From positions 18,711-82,710 of the forward strand of contig NZ_MUYM01000102.1 of assembly GCF_002150765.1 (NCBI RefSeq): a DNA stretch of 64,000 nucleotides. The letters are read 5' to 3'. The notes under the pieces were generated by a model. It saw nothing but the letters and a program-made list of their open reading frames with translations. It searched no databases and was not told where the DNA came from. The stretch is from Lentzea kentuckyensis (GTDB lineage: Bacteria > Actinomycetota > Actinomycetes > Mycobacteriales > Pseudonocardiaceae). How positions within the stretch are numbered: position 1 is the first letter of the stretch; each line of letters begins with the position of its first letter. A program made the translations under genes and the position numbers. Shown here piece by piece: positions 53,439 through 61,088 of the stretch.

Positions 53439-54436
53439 TGCAGGGCCGCGTCGGTGTCCGCGATGGCCAGCATCCTGTTGATGTCGGCGCCGGCCAGTGC
53501 GCCGGCCGCTGCGGAGGCCCCGACCTGGGCGACCAGATCGGTGGCGTTGCCGGCCACCCACACACCCGGCACCTCGGTGATGCCGGCCGTGCCGGAGGCG
53601 AAACTGCGGCCCATGTTCGGCAGGTCCTGCACCGGCAGGCCCAGACCTTCCAGGCCCTGGGCGCGGGCCTGTAGCGGCGCGGCGATCGCGAGGACGCGGC
53701 GAGCCACGACCTGGCCGTCAGCCAGGCGGACCCCGGCGAGGTCACCGTTCTCGTCGTTGACGACCTCGGTGACCGGGGTGTCGATGACGCGGATGCCGCG
53801 GGCGGCGAAGCGGGCGCGGCTGTTCTCATCCAGGTCAATGCCATGGGTGAAGTAGGTCAGGTCCTCGGTCAGCTGACGGAACAGAAACGCGTGGTTGATG
53901 GAGATCGGGCCGGTGGCGAGGACGCCGATGGGCTCATCACGCACCTCCCAGCCGTGGCAGTACGGGCAGTGCACAACACTGTGCCCCCAGTGCTCGGCGA
54001 GCCCAGGCACCTCAGGCAGCAGATCCGTGAGGCCGGTGGCCACCAGGATGCGGCGAGCGGTGATGCTGCGGCCGTCGGCCAGGGTGACGGTGAACCGCAG
54101 GTCCCCGTCCGCCGACGGGGCGGCAGGCTCGGCCGAGACCACCTCGCCGTGGACGACGCGTCCGCCGTACTGGCGCACCTGCTCCCGGCCCCGTCGAAGG
54201 ATCTCGGACGGCGGGGTGCCGTCGAAGACGATGAAGCCGTGCACCGCCTCCGCGGGCGCGTTGCGCGGGGAGCCGCTGTCGATCACGACGACCGAGCGGC
54301 GGGAGCGGGCGAGGATCAGTGCACCGTTCAGCCCTGCGGCGCCTCCGCCGATCACCACCGCGTCGACGGCCCCCTCGGCCAGTGCATCGCTCGAGAAGTC
54401 CTCGCCAAAGGGCGGTCGCTGGGTCACCTGTGTCAT
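53399..54436 (-). CDS. NAD(P)/FAD-dependent oxidoreductase of thioredoxin-reductase type with CPYC site
   Basis: A 345-residue flavoprotein: FAD-binding VIGGGAAGLNGALILARS (~33-50), redox-active HCPYCHGWEVRD (~165-176) and GNATDLVAQVGASAAAGALA near the end (second FAD loop). This is the CPYCHGWE subgroup of thioredoxin-reductase-like proteins, probably reducing a thiol or disulfide partner. ATG 54434-54436 follows GGAGG eight bases upstream. Promoter/operator copy O1 lies directly upstream. Its last codons are duplicated behind the hydrolase at 61.1 kb. Confidence 0.84.
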   Translation of the reverse strand: MTQVTQRPPFGEDFSSDALAEGAVDAVVIGGGAAGLNGALILARSRRSVVVIDSGSPRNAPAEAVHGFIVFDGTPPSEILRRGREQVRQYGGRVVHGEVVSAEPAAPSADGDLRFTVTLADGRSITARRILVATGLTDLLPEVPGLAEHWGHSVVHCPYCHGWEVRDEPIGVLATGPISINHAFLFRQLTEDLTYFTHGIDLDENSRARFAARGIRVIDTPVTEVVNDENGDLAGVRLADGQVVARRVLAIAAPLQARAQGLEGLGLPVQDLPNMGRSFASGTAGITEVPGVWVAGNATDLVAQVGASAAAGALAGADINRMLAIADTDAALQGIAEVGLEGATR

Positions 54437-54597
54437 GGGTTCAACCTCCAAGCCGCCTTCGCGGCGTCGCGGTCCTGCAAGCCCGGACCAAGCCGGTCCG
54501 GCGAGCTCAGGATGGTTGTGTACTGAACTGTCAGAAACCTAGGCGGTTCTGTACTGAGTTGTCAAGTACGCGGGTCGGCTTTACCTTCTGCGTATAG
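54432..54597. promoter_or_regulatory. Operator/promoter copy O1
   Basis: On the minus strand TTGACA (54560-54565) and TAGGTT (54536-54541) are 18 bases apart and drive the flavoprotein gene. Two quasi-palindromes, GTACTGAACTGTCAGAAAC (54520-54538) and GTACTGAGTTGTCAAGTAC (54551-54569), start 31 bases apart and cover the -10 and -35 boxes. The plus side still has TTGTCA-N17-TACCTT as in the tetR copy, but the tetR ATG has become ATA. A 7-bp hairpin (CCGGACC/GGTCCGG, 54483-54501) lies in the leader. Confidence 0.75.
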
Positions 54598-54655
54598 GGC
54601 CCGCCCGTGGTTCCGGCGCAAAAACAACGATCAGGCTGGTCAGGGTCGAGGAAGA

Positions 54656-54836
54656 GGGCTCTCGCTGTGGTGGTTGGGCACGGCCGCGATGGCCGTGGCG
54701 AGAGAGTTGAGCCCAGGCAAGCGGAAGTCGGGGCCGACGCAGGCGACGCCGGCGGCGGTCAAGGGCGAGTTGGAGAAGCTGGCCCACTTACCGCGCTTGG
54801 ACGGGCACACACTGGATCTGTCGGTGTTGCCCGTCG
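54656..54836 (+). pseudogene. Tn3 family transposase N-terminal fragment
   Basis: The plus frame reads LWWLGTA and later GPTQATPAAVKGELEKLAHL, then LDGHTLDLSVLP, which matches the N-terminal DUF4158-type region of actinobacterial Tn3 transposases. A short insertion separates the two parts and the frame stops at 54859. The C-terminal end of such a transposase occurs 4.2 kb away at 59060-59358 on the same strand. Confidence 0.6.
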
Positions 54837-54845
54837 GGGAGCTCG

Positions 54846-54960
54846 CAGCTCCGGCGTAGCTGAGCGGGGCGCGGCCGGCTCAGGAACGTGAGCGGGTGGG
54901 GGATTGCGAGCGTGACCGCGCGTTCGATCCGCTCCGGCGCGGTAACGCAGGTGTGGTATG
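54846..54960 (-). pseudogene. Fragment of an alpha/beta hydrolase gene
   Basis: These 115 bases are ~90% identical (by eye) to 57520-57634 inside the hydrolase gene at 57108-57950. On the minus strand they encode TAPERIERAVTLAIPHPLTF, then LSRPRPAQLRRS. Both ends are cut, so this is a dead copy just upstream of the cNMP-domain reductase gene. Confidence 0.8.
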
Positions 54961-55057
54961 CATCATCGAACGCCCCTGAAGGTCCACAAAGAAGCGTCGA
55001 AAACGAGCGGAGGAGAATCGCGACCGGAGCGATTCGCCTGCCAGGTAAGGGAGAAGC

Positions 55058-56701
55058 ATGAGCATCATCCCCGTGCCGGACGAGCTGACCCATTACTCGT
55101 CCCGTCGGCTGGACGAGGTTGATGAGTTGGCCTTCCCGGTGTTGAGCCAACACGCCCTGGACCTGTTGCGGTCATCCGGTGAGGAGCTGCACCCCGCGCC
55201 CGGCGAGCTGCTGTGGGATGCCGGTGATCCCACCGACTTGCACCTCGTGCTGACCGGTGGCGTGCTCCTCGTGGACCGCCGGGACGACCGGGTTGTCTTC
55301 GTGATCGAGGCTGGTGACTTCGTCGGCGAGCTGGGCATGTTGATGGGGCAACGCGCCGTCTTCCAAGGCGTGGCCATGGAGGAGACCGCGATCCTGCGGG
55401 TTCGGGTGGAAGAGTTGCGCCGGCTGGTGGAGATCTCAGGGGAGCTGAGCGATGTCGTGCTGTCCGCTTTGGACGCCCGGCGGCGCTTCCTGAGCAGGAA
55501 GGGCGAGGGCGGTCTGGTACTGGCCGGAGACGACGACCGCGACCTGCACCGCCTCCAGGACTTCGCTGAACGCAACCAGATTCCCTACCGGACGGTGCTG
55601 CGCTCGAACCCGTCGGCGTGGTCGGAACTGGCGCAGACCTGTGCCTTGCCCGAGACCGGTACGGCCGTTGTCACGGCACAGCGCCGCGTGATGACAGCGC
55701 CGACCACACGTGACCTGGCAACCGCGCTGGGAATCGACCTGTGGGGCACCGCCGACGATTCCCGGTGTGACCTGCTGGTGGTGGGCGCCGGACCGGCGGG
55801 GCTGGCCGCTGCTGTGTACGGGGCGTCGGAGGGACTGGACGTGGTCGTCGTCGAGGACGTCGCCATCGGCGGCCAGGCCGGCAGCTCGTCACGGATCGAG
55901 AACTACCTCGGCTTCTACCGCGGCGTGTCCGGGGTTGAACTGGCACGAGCGGGGATGCTGCAGGCGGTCAAGTTCGGGACCAGGCTTCTGTCACCCCGCT
56001 CAGTCACTGGGCTGTCGCAGGTGCCCGGCGGGTTTCGGGTGCGGCTCGACGACGAGCACGACATCCTCGCCTCAGCAGTGATCATCGCCAGCGGCGTGCG
56101 CTACCGGCGCCTGGACCTGCCTGGCCTGGCCGACCTGGAAGGCCGTGGCGTCTACTACGCCGCAAGCCAACTGGAAGCCAACACGGTCTCCGGGCAGAAC
56201 GCCGTCGTGGTCGGGGGCGCCAACTCCGCCGGCCAGGCGGCCCTGTTTCTCGCGCGGAACGCCGGCCACGTCCACGTCCTGATCCGCCGCGATGACCTGT
56301 GCGACACCATGTCGAACTACCTGGCGCAGCGCCTGACCCACCACGAGCGGATCACCGTGCACCCTCGCTGCGAACTGTCCGCCGTCCATGGCAGCAGCCG
56401 GCTCAGCGGGCTGACCTGGCACGACCGCGCCCGCGACCAGGACGTACAACTCGACGCGGCCGCACTGTTCCTCATGATCGGCGCGGACCCTTGCACGACC
56501 TGGCTGCACGACATCGGCGTCGACCTCGACGCCAAGGGCTTCGTGTGCACCCACGACAGCTTCGCCACCTCGATACCCGGGCTGTTCGCCGTCGGTGACG
56601 TGCGCGCAAACTCCGTCAAGCGGGTGGCATCGGCCGTCGGCGAAGGATCCGTGGTCATCTCCGCAGTCCACGCTTACCTCGCCAGCAGAAGGACGTTCTG
56701 A
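55058..56701 (+). CDS. Thioredoxin-reductase-like flavoprotein with N-terminal cyclic-nucleotide-binding domain
   Basis: A 547-residue fusion. Residues ~25-140 form a cNMP-binding beta-roll (LHLVLTGGVLLVDRRDD, VFVIEAGDFVGELGMLMGQR). The linker resembles a thioredoxin-like region. From ~240 a thioredoxin-reductase fold follows: LLVVGAGPAGLAAAVYGASE, IGGQAGSSSRIENYLGF, VVVGGANSAGQAA (NADP site) and GLFAVGDVRANSVKRVA. The CxxC expected before the NADP domain is missing (GVYYAASQLEA instead), so it cannot act as a normal disulfide reductase. AGGGAG precedes ATG 55058. It is transcribed opposite to the neighbouring redox genes. Confidence 0.84.
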   Translation: MSIIPVPDELTHYSSRRLDEVDELAFPVLSQHALDLLRSSGEELHPAPGELLWDAGDPTDLHLVLTGGVLLVDRRDDRVVFVIEAGDFVGELGMLMGQRAVFQGVAMEETAILRVRVEELRRLVEISGELSDVVLSALDARRRFLSRKGEGGLVLAGDDDRDLHRLQDFAERNQIPYRTVLRSNPSAWSELAQTCALPETGTAVVTAQRRVMTAPTTRDLATALGIDLWGTADDSRCDLLVVGAGPAGLAAAVYGASEGLDVVVVEDVAIGGQAGSSSRIENYLGFYRGVSGVELARAGMLQAVKFGTRLLSPRSVTGLSQVPGGFRVRLDDEHDILASAVIIASGVRYRRLDLPGLADLEGRGVYYAASQLEANTVSGQNAVVVGGANSAGQAALFLARNAGHVHVLIRRDDLCDTMSNYLAQRLTHHERITVHPRCELSAVHGSSRLSGLTWHDRARDQDVQLDAAALFLMIGADPCTTWLHDIGVDLDAKGFVCTHDSFATSIPGLFAVGDVRANSVKRVASAVGEGSVVISAVHAYLASRRTF

Positions 56702-56735
56702 CCCGAGCCTTACCCGACCAAATACCGCGGCGGTG

Positions 56736-56960
56736 CTGACGGTGTCCAAGCAGGTCGCGGTAGGCAGAAGTCGTTGTGGCGCTGGGTCGCCCAGGCCGAG
56801 ATTGACGGCGGCGAGGCACCCGGGGCCACGATCGAGGAGAACTAAGAGAACCGTCGGCTGCGTGAGGACGCGATTCTGAAGGCGGCCGCAAGTTTCTTCG
56901 TCGGAGAGCTCGACCTTTGCAACGGCTGATGGTCGCCGTCATCGACGAGCAGCGTTCACC
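56736..56960 (+). pseudogene. IS3 family orfA remnant
   Basis: The frame SLWRWVAQAEIDGGEAPGAT followed by an internal TAA, then ENRRLREDAILKAAASFFVG and ELDL, matches the helix-turn-helix and leucine-zipper end of IS3 orfA. A stop follows and only the first codons of orfB (AVIDEQR) remain. Terminal repeats were not found. Confidence 0.65.
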
Positions 56961-57107
56961 TGACGGTTCTGACCGACCGGTTTGAAGGTTGCACCGCTGG
57001 TCACTGGGCGGCGATCCGCGCCATCCCGCCGTCCGCAACAACGCCGTGTCAGAGTCCGCCCCGCGCCGCCCGTCCCGGTGATCTCGCCGCGAGGGTCGAG
57101 TAATCCG

Positions 57108-57950
57108 TTACTGGGCCCATGCCGCGATCCGTTCCGCGATCGCCTCGGGGGCCTCGATGTGCAGGAAGTGACCGACGTCGGGGACGACCTCCAACGCGTG
57201 CGGGGCGGCGAACCGATGTCGGTCGTCGACCTGCGGGGGGAGGAAGCAGCCGTCGTCGGCACCGTAAAGCTGCAGCAGGGGCACCGCGATCGGCTGAGAC
57301 AGGCGGCGCGTCGCCCCGAGCATGCCGGGTCGCAGCATCGCCCGGTAGTACTTGAGAGGCGCGGGCATGCTCGCCCGCAGGTGCTCGTGCAGCTCCGCCT
57401 GCAGAGCTGGATCGAGCGAGAGGCCGGGCGACCACTGACGCCAGAGCCGGTCGATGAAGGCGAGATCGCGGGCGGTGGCGATCCAGCCGCTTCCCGGCAG
57501 TTGAAAGAGCCCCATGTACCAGCTCCGGCGTAGCTGAGCGAGGCGCGGCCGGCTCAGGAACGTGATTGGGTGGGGGACTGCGAGCGTGACCGCGCGTTCG
57601 ATCCGCTCCGGCGCGGTGGCGCAGGCATCGTATGTGATCAGGGCGCCCCAGTCGTGGCCGATCAACTCCACGGCTCGCCCGGGAGACCAGCGGTCGATCA
57701 GCGCAAGCACGTCGCTGGTGAGGGATGCGAAGTCGAACGGCCCCGCGGTCGGGGACGGCGCGTAGCCGCGAAGCCAGGGTGCGAGGACGTGACGTCCGCG
57801 GCGGCCGAGCTCGGTGAGGAAGGGCTTCGCGGTCGGCGGATGGTCCGGGAAGCCGTGCAAGACGAGCGTCGGTTGACCGTCGGGATCACCACCCTGCAGC
57901 GCGTGAAAGGTGCCGTGTGGCAGGTCGAAGGTGACGTGTTCGAACTTCAT
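57108..57950 (-). CDS. Alpha/beta hydrolase (epoxide hydrolase-like)
   Basis: A 280-residue protein. HGFPDHPPT (~32-40) is the oxyanion HGxP motif, GHDWGALITYDA (~98-109) carries the Asp nucleophile typical of epoxide hydrolases and dehalogenases, and GHFLHIEAPEAIAERI (~260) has the catalytic His. A cap domain lies between (~135-215). It hydrolyses an epoxide or halide-like substrate. A 115-bp dead copy of its middle lies at 54.85 kb. It is ~110 bp downstream of the SDR gene on the same strand and may share the O2 promoter. Confidence 0.84.
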   Translation of the reverse strand: MKFEHVTFDLPHGTFHALQGGDPDGQPTLVLHGFPDHPPTAKPFLTELGRRGRHVLAPWLRGYAPSPTAGPFDFASLTSDVLALIDRWSPGRAVELIGHDWGALITYDACATAPERIERAVTLAVPHPITFLSRPRLAQLRRSWYMGLFQLPGSGWIATARDLAFIDRLWRQWSPGLSLDPALQAELHEHLRASMPAPLKYYRAMLRPGMLGATRRLSQPIAVPLLQLYGADDGCFLPPQVDDRHRFAAPHALEVVPDVGHFLHIEAPEAIAERIAAWAQ

Positions 57951-58058
57951 GTGTGTCAGCCTTTTTCAAGAGCGGTCGGACGAGAGATGCTGGTGCTGGC
58001 TTCGGTGTCTCTGGTTTTGGACATGGGCGTCTGCTCAGGCGCCGGGTGTGCTGCGGGG

Positions 58059-58874
58059 TCAGCCGGCCAGTCGGTTGAGCTTGCGGATTTGTTTGTCGAA
58101 GGCGCGCGAGGGCACGATCCGGCGCAGGAGGCTGACGCGTGCGGCCATCGAGCCGGCGGTGTACCGGAGCTTGGGCTTGGAGTCGGTGGAGGCCGCGACG
58201 ATCACCTTCGCGACAACGTTCGGGTCGTCGGCGGTGCGCACGGCCGTGGCCAGCACGTCTCGGGCGACCTCCCGCTGCGCGGCGTAGACCGGCAGGGGCG
58301 AGTCGGGCGCCAGGCTGCTCGCCTCGAAACTCGTGCTCGTGTAGGCAGGCTCGACCAGCAGCATCCGGACGCCGTGCTCGCGAAGCTCGTGGTCGACGGA
58401 CTCGGTGTAGCCCTCGACCGCATGCTTGGTGGCGGCGTAGACGGCCATGAAGGGGGCTGGGATCAGACCGAGTACCGAGGCGACGTTGACCACGCGGCCA
58501 CTGCCCTGGGCGCGCATGTGGGGCAGCACTGCGTTTGTCATACGCATCAGGCCGAAGACGTTGATGTCGAAGACCTCCTTGGCCTGGTTGATCGAGCTCT
58601 CCTCGCCGGCGCCGACCGCGCCCACGCCCGCGTTGTTGACCAGGACGTCGATCCGGCCGAACCGCTCGATCACCTCCTCGACCAGGGAGCGGACCGACTC
58701 GTCGCTGGCCACGTCGAGATCGAGGAACGTCACCCCGGCGAGCGGCTCGGCGTTCGCCGCGTTGCGGCTCGTGCCGACCACCGCGAAGCCGGCGTCCACG
58801 AGGGCGAGCGCTGCCGCCCGCCCGATCCCGGAGGAGGCTCCCGTCACGAGAGCCACTGGGGAAGCTGTCTGCAT
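58059..58874 (-). CDS. SDR family oxidoreductase
   Basis: A 271-residue classical SDR: TGASSGIGRAAALALVDAG (~9-27), NNAGVGAVG (~83), Ser in VNVASVLG (~132) and YAATKHAV (~145) with Tyr/Lys. The C-terminal region with RRIVPSRAFDKQIRKLNRL is characteristic of the oxidoreductase/short-chain subgroup used in actinobacterial detoxification operons. ATG 58872-58874 has GAAGGA at the right distance. Promoter/operator copy O2 lies ~90-170 bp upstream, and the alpha/beta hydrolase gene follows. Confidence 0.86.
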   Translation of the reverse strand: MQTASPVALVTGASSGIGRAAALALVDAGFAVVGTSRNAANAEPLAGVTFLDLDVASDESVRSLVEEVIERFGRIDVLVNNAGVGAVGAGEESSINQAKEVFDINVFGLMRMTNAVLPHMRAQGSGRVVNVASVLGLIPAPFMAVYAATKHAVEGYTESVDHELREHGVRMLLVEPAYTSTSFEASSLAPDSPLPVYAAQREVARDVLATAVRTADDPNVVAKVIVAASTDSKPKLRYTAGSMAARVSLLRRIVPSRAFDKQIRKLNRLAG

Positions 58875-58962
58875 GGTGGTTCCTTCGGTTGTGGGCATGA
58901 CTTCGTCGTGCTGTGCGGGGTCGCCTGTGCTCAGGTCGACACGGTCCGCACCGGTCCGGCAA

Positions 58963-59052
58963 ACCGGACCAAGCCGATCCGCCAAGCTCAGGATGGTTGT
59001 GTACTGAACTGTCAGAAACATAGGCATTTCTGTACCAAGTTGTCAAGAACTG
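58963..59052. promoter_or_regulatory. Operator/promoter copy O2
   Basis: On the minus strand TTGACA (59041-59046) and TATGTT (59017-59022) are 18 bases apart, upstream of the SDR gene. The quasi-palindromes GTACTGAACTGTCAGAAAC (59001-59019) and GTACCAAGTTGTCAAGAAC (59032-59050) again start 31 bases apart. Similarity to the other copies ends right after the second site, where the transposase relic begins. Confidence 0.75.
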
Positions 59053-59059
59053 GTCTACG

Positions 59060-59358
59060 CCGGCGAGAGAGCGGTCCGGCGCCGGCGCCCCGAGCAGCAG
59101 TCGGAGCAGATGTGGTGCCTGGCGGTGGCCACCAACGCATCGTTACCTGGAGCACCGAGTTATTACGGCCTGGCGGTGACCGCGCTGCGGCGTGCCGACC
59201 GGCCCAGCAACGATGAGGTGTCGGCGCACATCTGGCCCAGCCACCACGCCAACGTCAACTTTTACGGAACCCGCGCGGTGGACATCGACGGCGAGTTGGC
59301 CAAGCTGGACACCGATGGCTACCGGCCGCTGCGACTACCCAGGGCCGACCGCGGCTGA
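59060..59358 (+). pseudogene. Tn3 family transposase C-terminal fragment
   Basis: The frame contains EQMWCLAVATNASLPGAPSY, a run SNDEVSAHIWPSHHANVNFY and GTRAVDIDGELAKLDTDGYR, the usual ending of actinobacterial Tn3 transposases, with stop at 59356-59358. The catalytic DDE region is absent. It begins eight bases after operator O2, so the transposon end or a deletion joined the two. Confidence 0.7.
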
Positions 59359-59569
59359 TCTGTGCTGTGGCTGCTCGCCTTACGGACATGGCCAGCGAAC
59401 TGCACGATGTCTACATCGGGCGGCTGCGTTCGTTCCTCAACAACGCACGCACTAGCATCGGACCCGGCTCCTTCGTCGTCCGCGGCCGCGACCTGCGTCC
59501 GAGCATCCGTTCGACGAAGTTGCGGGCGCAGACGACCTCGTTCTCCCGCTCGTATTCGAGGAACTCCAC

Positions 59570-60811
59570 TCACGCTGCAGCGGCGGCGATGTCCAGACTT
59601 TTCATCCGCGCCCTGTTGGTCATCACCTTGGCGACCAGCCGGCCGGCGATCGGCAGCCGGGCGAGGCGGATCATCATGGATCGAAGTAGCAACTCGGCGC
59701 GGTTGCCCGGGGTGAAGAAACCGCGCATGCTCACACCGCTGCCGAGGTGGTGGTCGATGAACGGGCGCAGGTGGTCCTCCCAGTCCTGCAGCGCTCGTGG
59801 AACGTCGTGCGGGTGGCGTTCCAGCATGGTGCCGAGCAGGTCCGCTCCGGCCAGGCCGGTGGATGCCCCCATGGCGGAGTAAACGGTCAGGCACCACGCG
59901 GCGTCGCCGACGAGCACGACTCGGCCGCGGTGCCAGTGGTCGAGGTGCACCTGCTCGGCGGAGTCGAACAGGTGGTCCGGGGCCTTCTCGAACTGGTCGA
60001 GCAGCCAACCGAGCGTGGAGCCGGTGGGCTCGGGGCCGTAGGCGGCGCGCAGCGAGTCGATGGCCGGCCGGGTGAACTCGGCGTCCACGTCGTCGGTGCG
60101 GTAGGAGAACAGCACCGACGGCGGACGGTCGGCGAACGAGAACACCCACACCGATCGGCCCGCCTCGGCCATGATCAGCCCGTCCTGTGGGCGGTAGCCG
60201 GGTACCGGCTCGGGCAGGCCGTACACGGCGATCATGTAGTTCAGCCGACGGATCGGGCTCTGCTCGGGCTCGAACGCAAGCCGGCGCACCGTCGAGCGCA
60301 GTCCGTCGGCCCCGACCACCAGGTCGAACCGTTCGACGGTCGTCGTCTCCGTCGTCAGGTCGCGGATCCCGACGTCCACCCCGTCGAGGTACTGGTCCAG
60401 CGCGATCGGCACGGTCGAGTACCGGATCTCGACCTCGTCGGGTAGGGCGGTGAAGGCCGCGTCTTCGACGTCGCCCCGCATCACCATTCGAGACCCGCCG
60501 AACACATCGGCGTAGCTCAGACCGCGGCGGCGCCGGCCCGTGCGGTCGACGTCGTAGCTCACGCCTTCCGGAGCGAAGCGATTCGGCACCGCATCGGCGA
60601 AGCCCAGCCGTTCGGCGGCGGCGAGCCCGGTCCCGAACAGGGCGATGAAGTATCCGCCGCGGCGCCGCTCGGGGGCCTTCTCCAGCACCACCACGTCCCA
60701 GCCCGCGCGATGCAGTCGCAGCGCGGAGGCGATCCCGCTGATCCCGAGGCCGGCCACCAGGGCCCGCTGTCGCGATGTCGTGTTCTTGCCCATGGGATTG
60801 CGCTCCGTCAT
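59570..60811 (-). CDS. FAD-dependent monooxygenase
   Basis: A 413-residue group A flavin monooxygenase. GLGISGIASALRLHRAGWDV (~21-40) is the FAD Rossmann site, VVGADGLRSTVRRLAFE (~170) the DG motif and GRVVLVGDAAWCLTVYSAMG (~290) the GD motif. It resembles TetX/PgaE-like enzymes acting on polycyclic or xenobiotic compounds. ATG 60809-60811 (MTERNPMGKN) lies at the end of repeat copy B, which supplies its ribosome binding site and first codons; the inner ATG 60793 (MGKN) may be the ancestral start. It follows the hydrolase gene on the same strand. Confidence 0.84.
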   Translation of the reverse strand: MTERNPMGKNTTSRQRALVAGLGISGIASALRLHRAGWDVVVLEKAPERRRGGYFIALFGTGLAAAERLGFADAVPNRFAPEGVSYDVDRTGRRRRGLSYADVFGGSRMVMRGDVEDAAFTALPDEVEIRYSTVPIALDQYLDGVDVGIRDLTTETTTVERFDLVVGADGLRSTVRRLAFEPEQSPIRRLNYMIAVYGLPEPVPGYRPQDGLIMAEAGRSVWVFSFADRPPSVLFSYRTDDVDAEFTRPAIDSLRAAYGPEPTGSTLGWLLDQFEKAPDHLFDSAEQVHLDHWHRGRVVLVGDAAWCLTVYSAMGASTGLAGADLLGTMLERHPHDVPRALQDWEDHLRPFIDHHLGSGVSMRGFFTPGNRAELLLRSMMIRLARLPIAGRLVAKVMTNRARMKSLDIAAAAA

Positions 60812-61079
60812 TGTCGTGTCCTTCAGCTGGTTGGGGTGGGTCGGCCGTTCCGGAAGCCGAGGATGTGGAGTCGTCGAGGCGGGGTGTGGCGTTGACCTCG
60901 GCGGGACGCTCCTGCCGCTTGCTTGCTGGGCATGGCTGAAGACCGCCTGGAAACTGGTCGGTTTCCAGGCGGGAAGAACAGGTCGGTTCCTCGCCAACGA
61001 AGGCGAGGGGATGACGGGCTGAGATCTCAGGGCTTCAAGATCATCCTGTGGCCCCTTGTGGGCCTACCTCGGAGATCCC
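60792..61079. repeat. Duplicated intergenic spacer, copy B
   Basis: Homologous to 53167-53438. It contains the shared start MTERNP of the monooxygenase, the same 11-bp inverted repeat (60944-60971) and, beside the hydrolase stop, a 3' tail of the flavoprotein gene (reading GISEVGPQGATG, stop at 61041-61043) although the flavoprotein gene itself is absent here. A hydrolase gene occupies its place. Confidence 0.8.
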
Positions 61080-61088
61080 CTGGAGCCT

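Noticed and set aside
57570..59216. A 548-codon plus-strand frame
   Set aside because: It runs antisense through the alpha/beta hydrolase and SDR genes, whose catalytic motifs are intact on the minus strand, and has no domain of its own.
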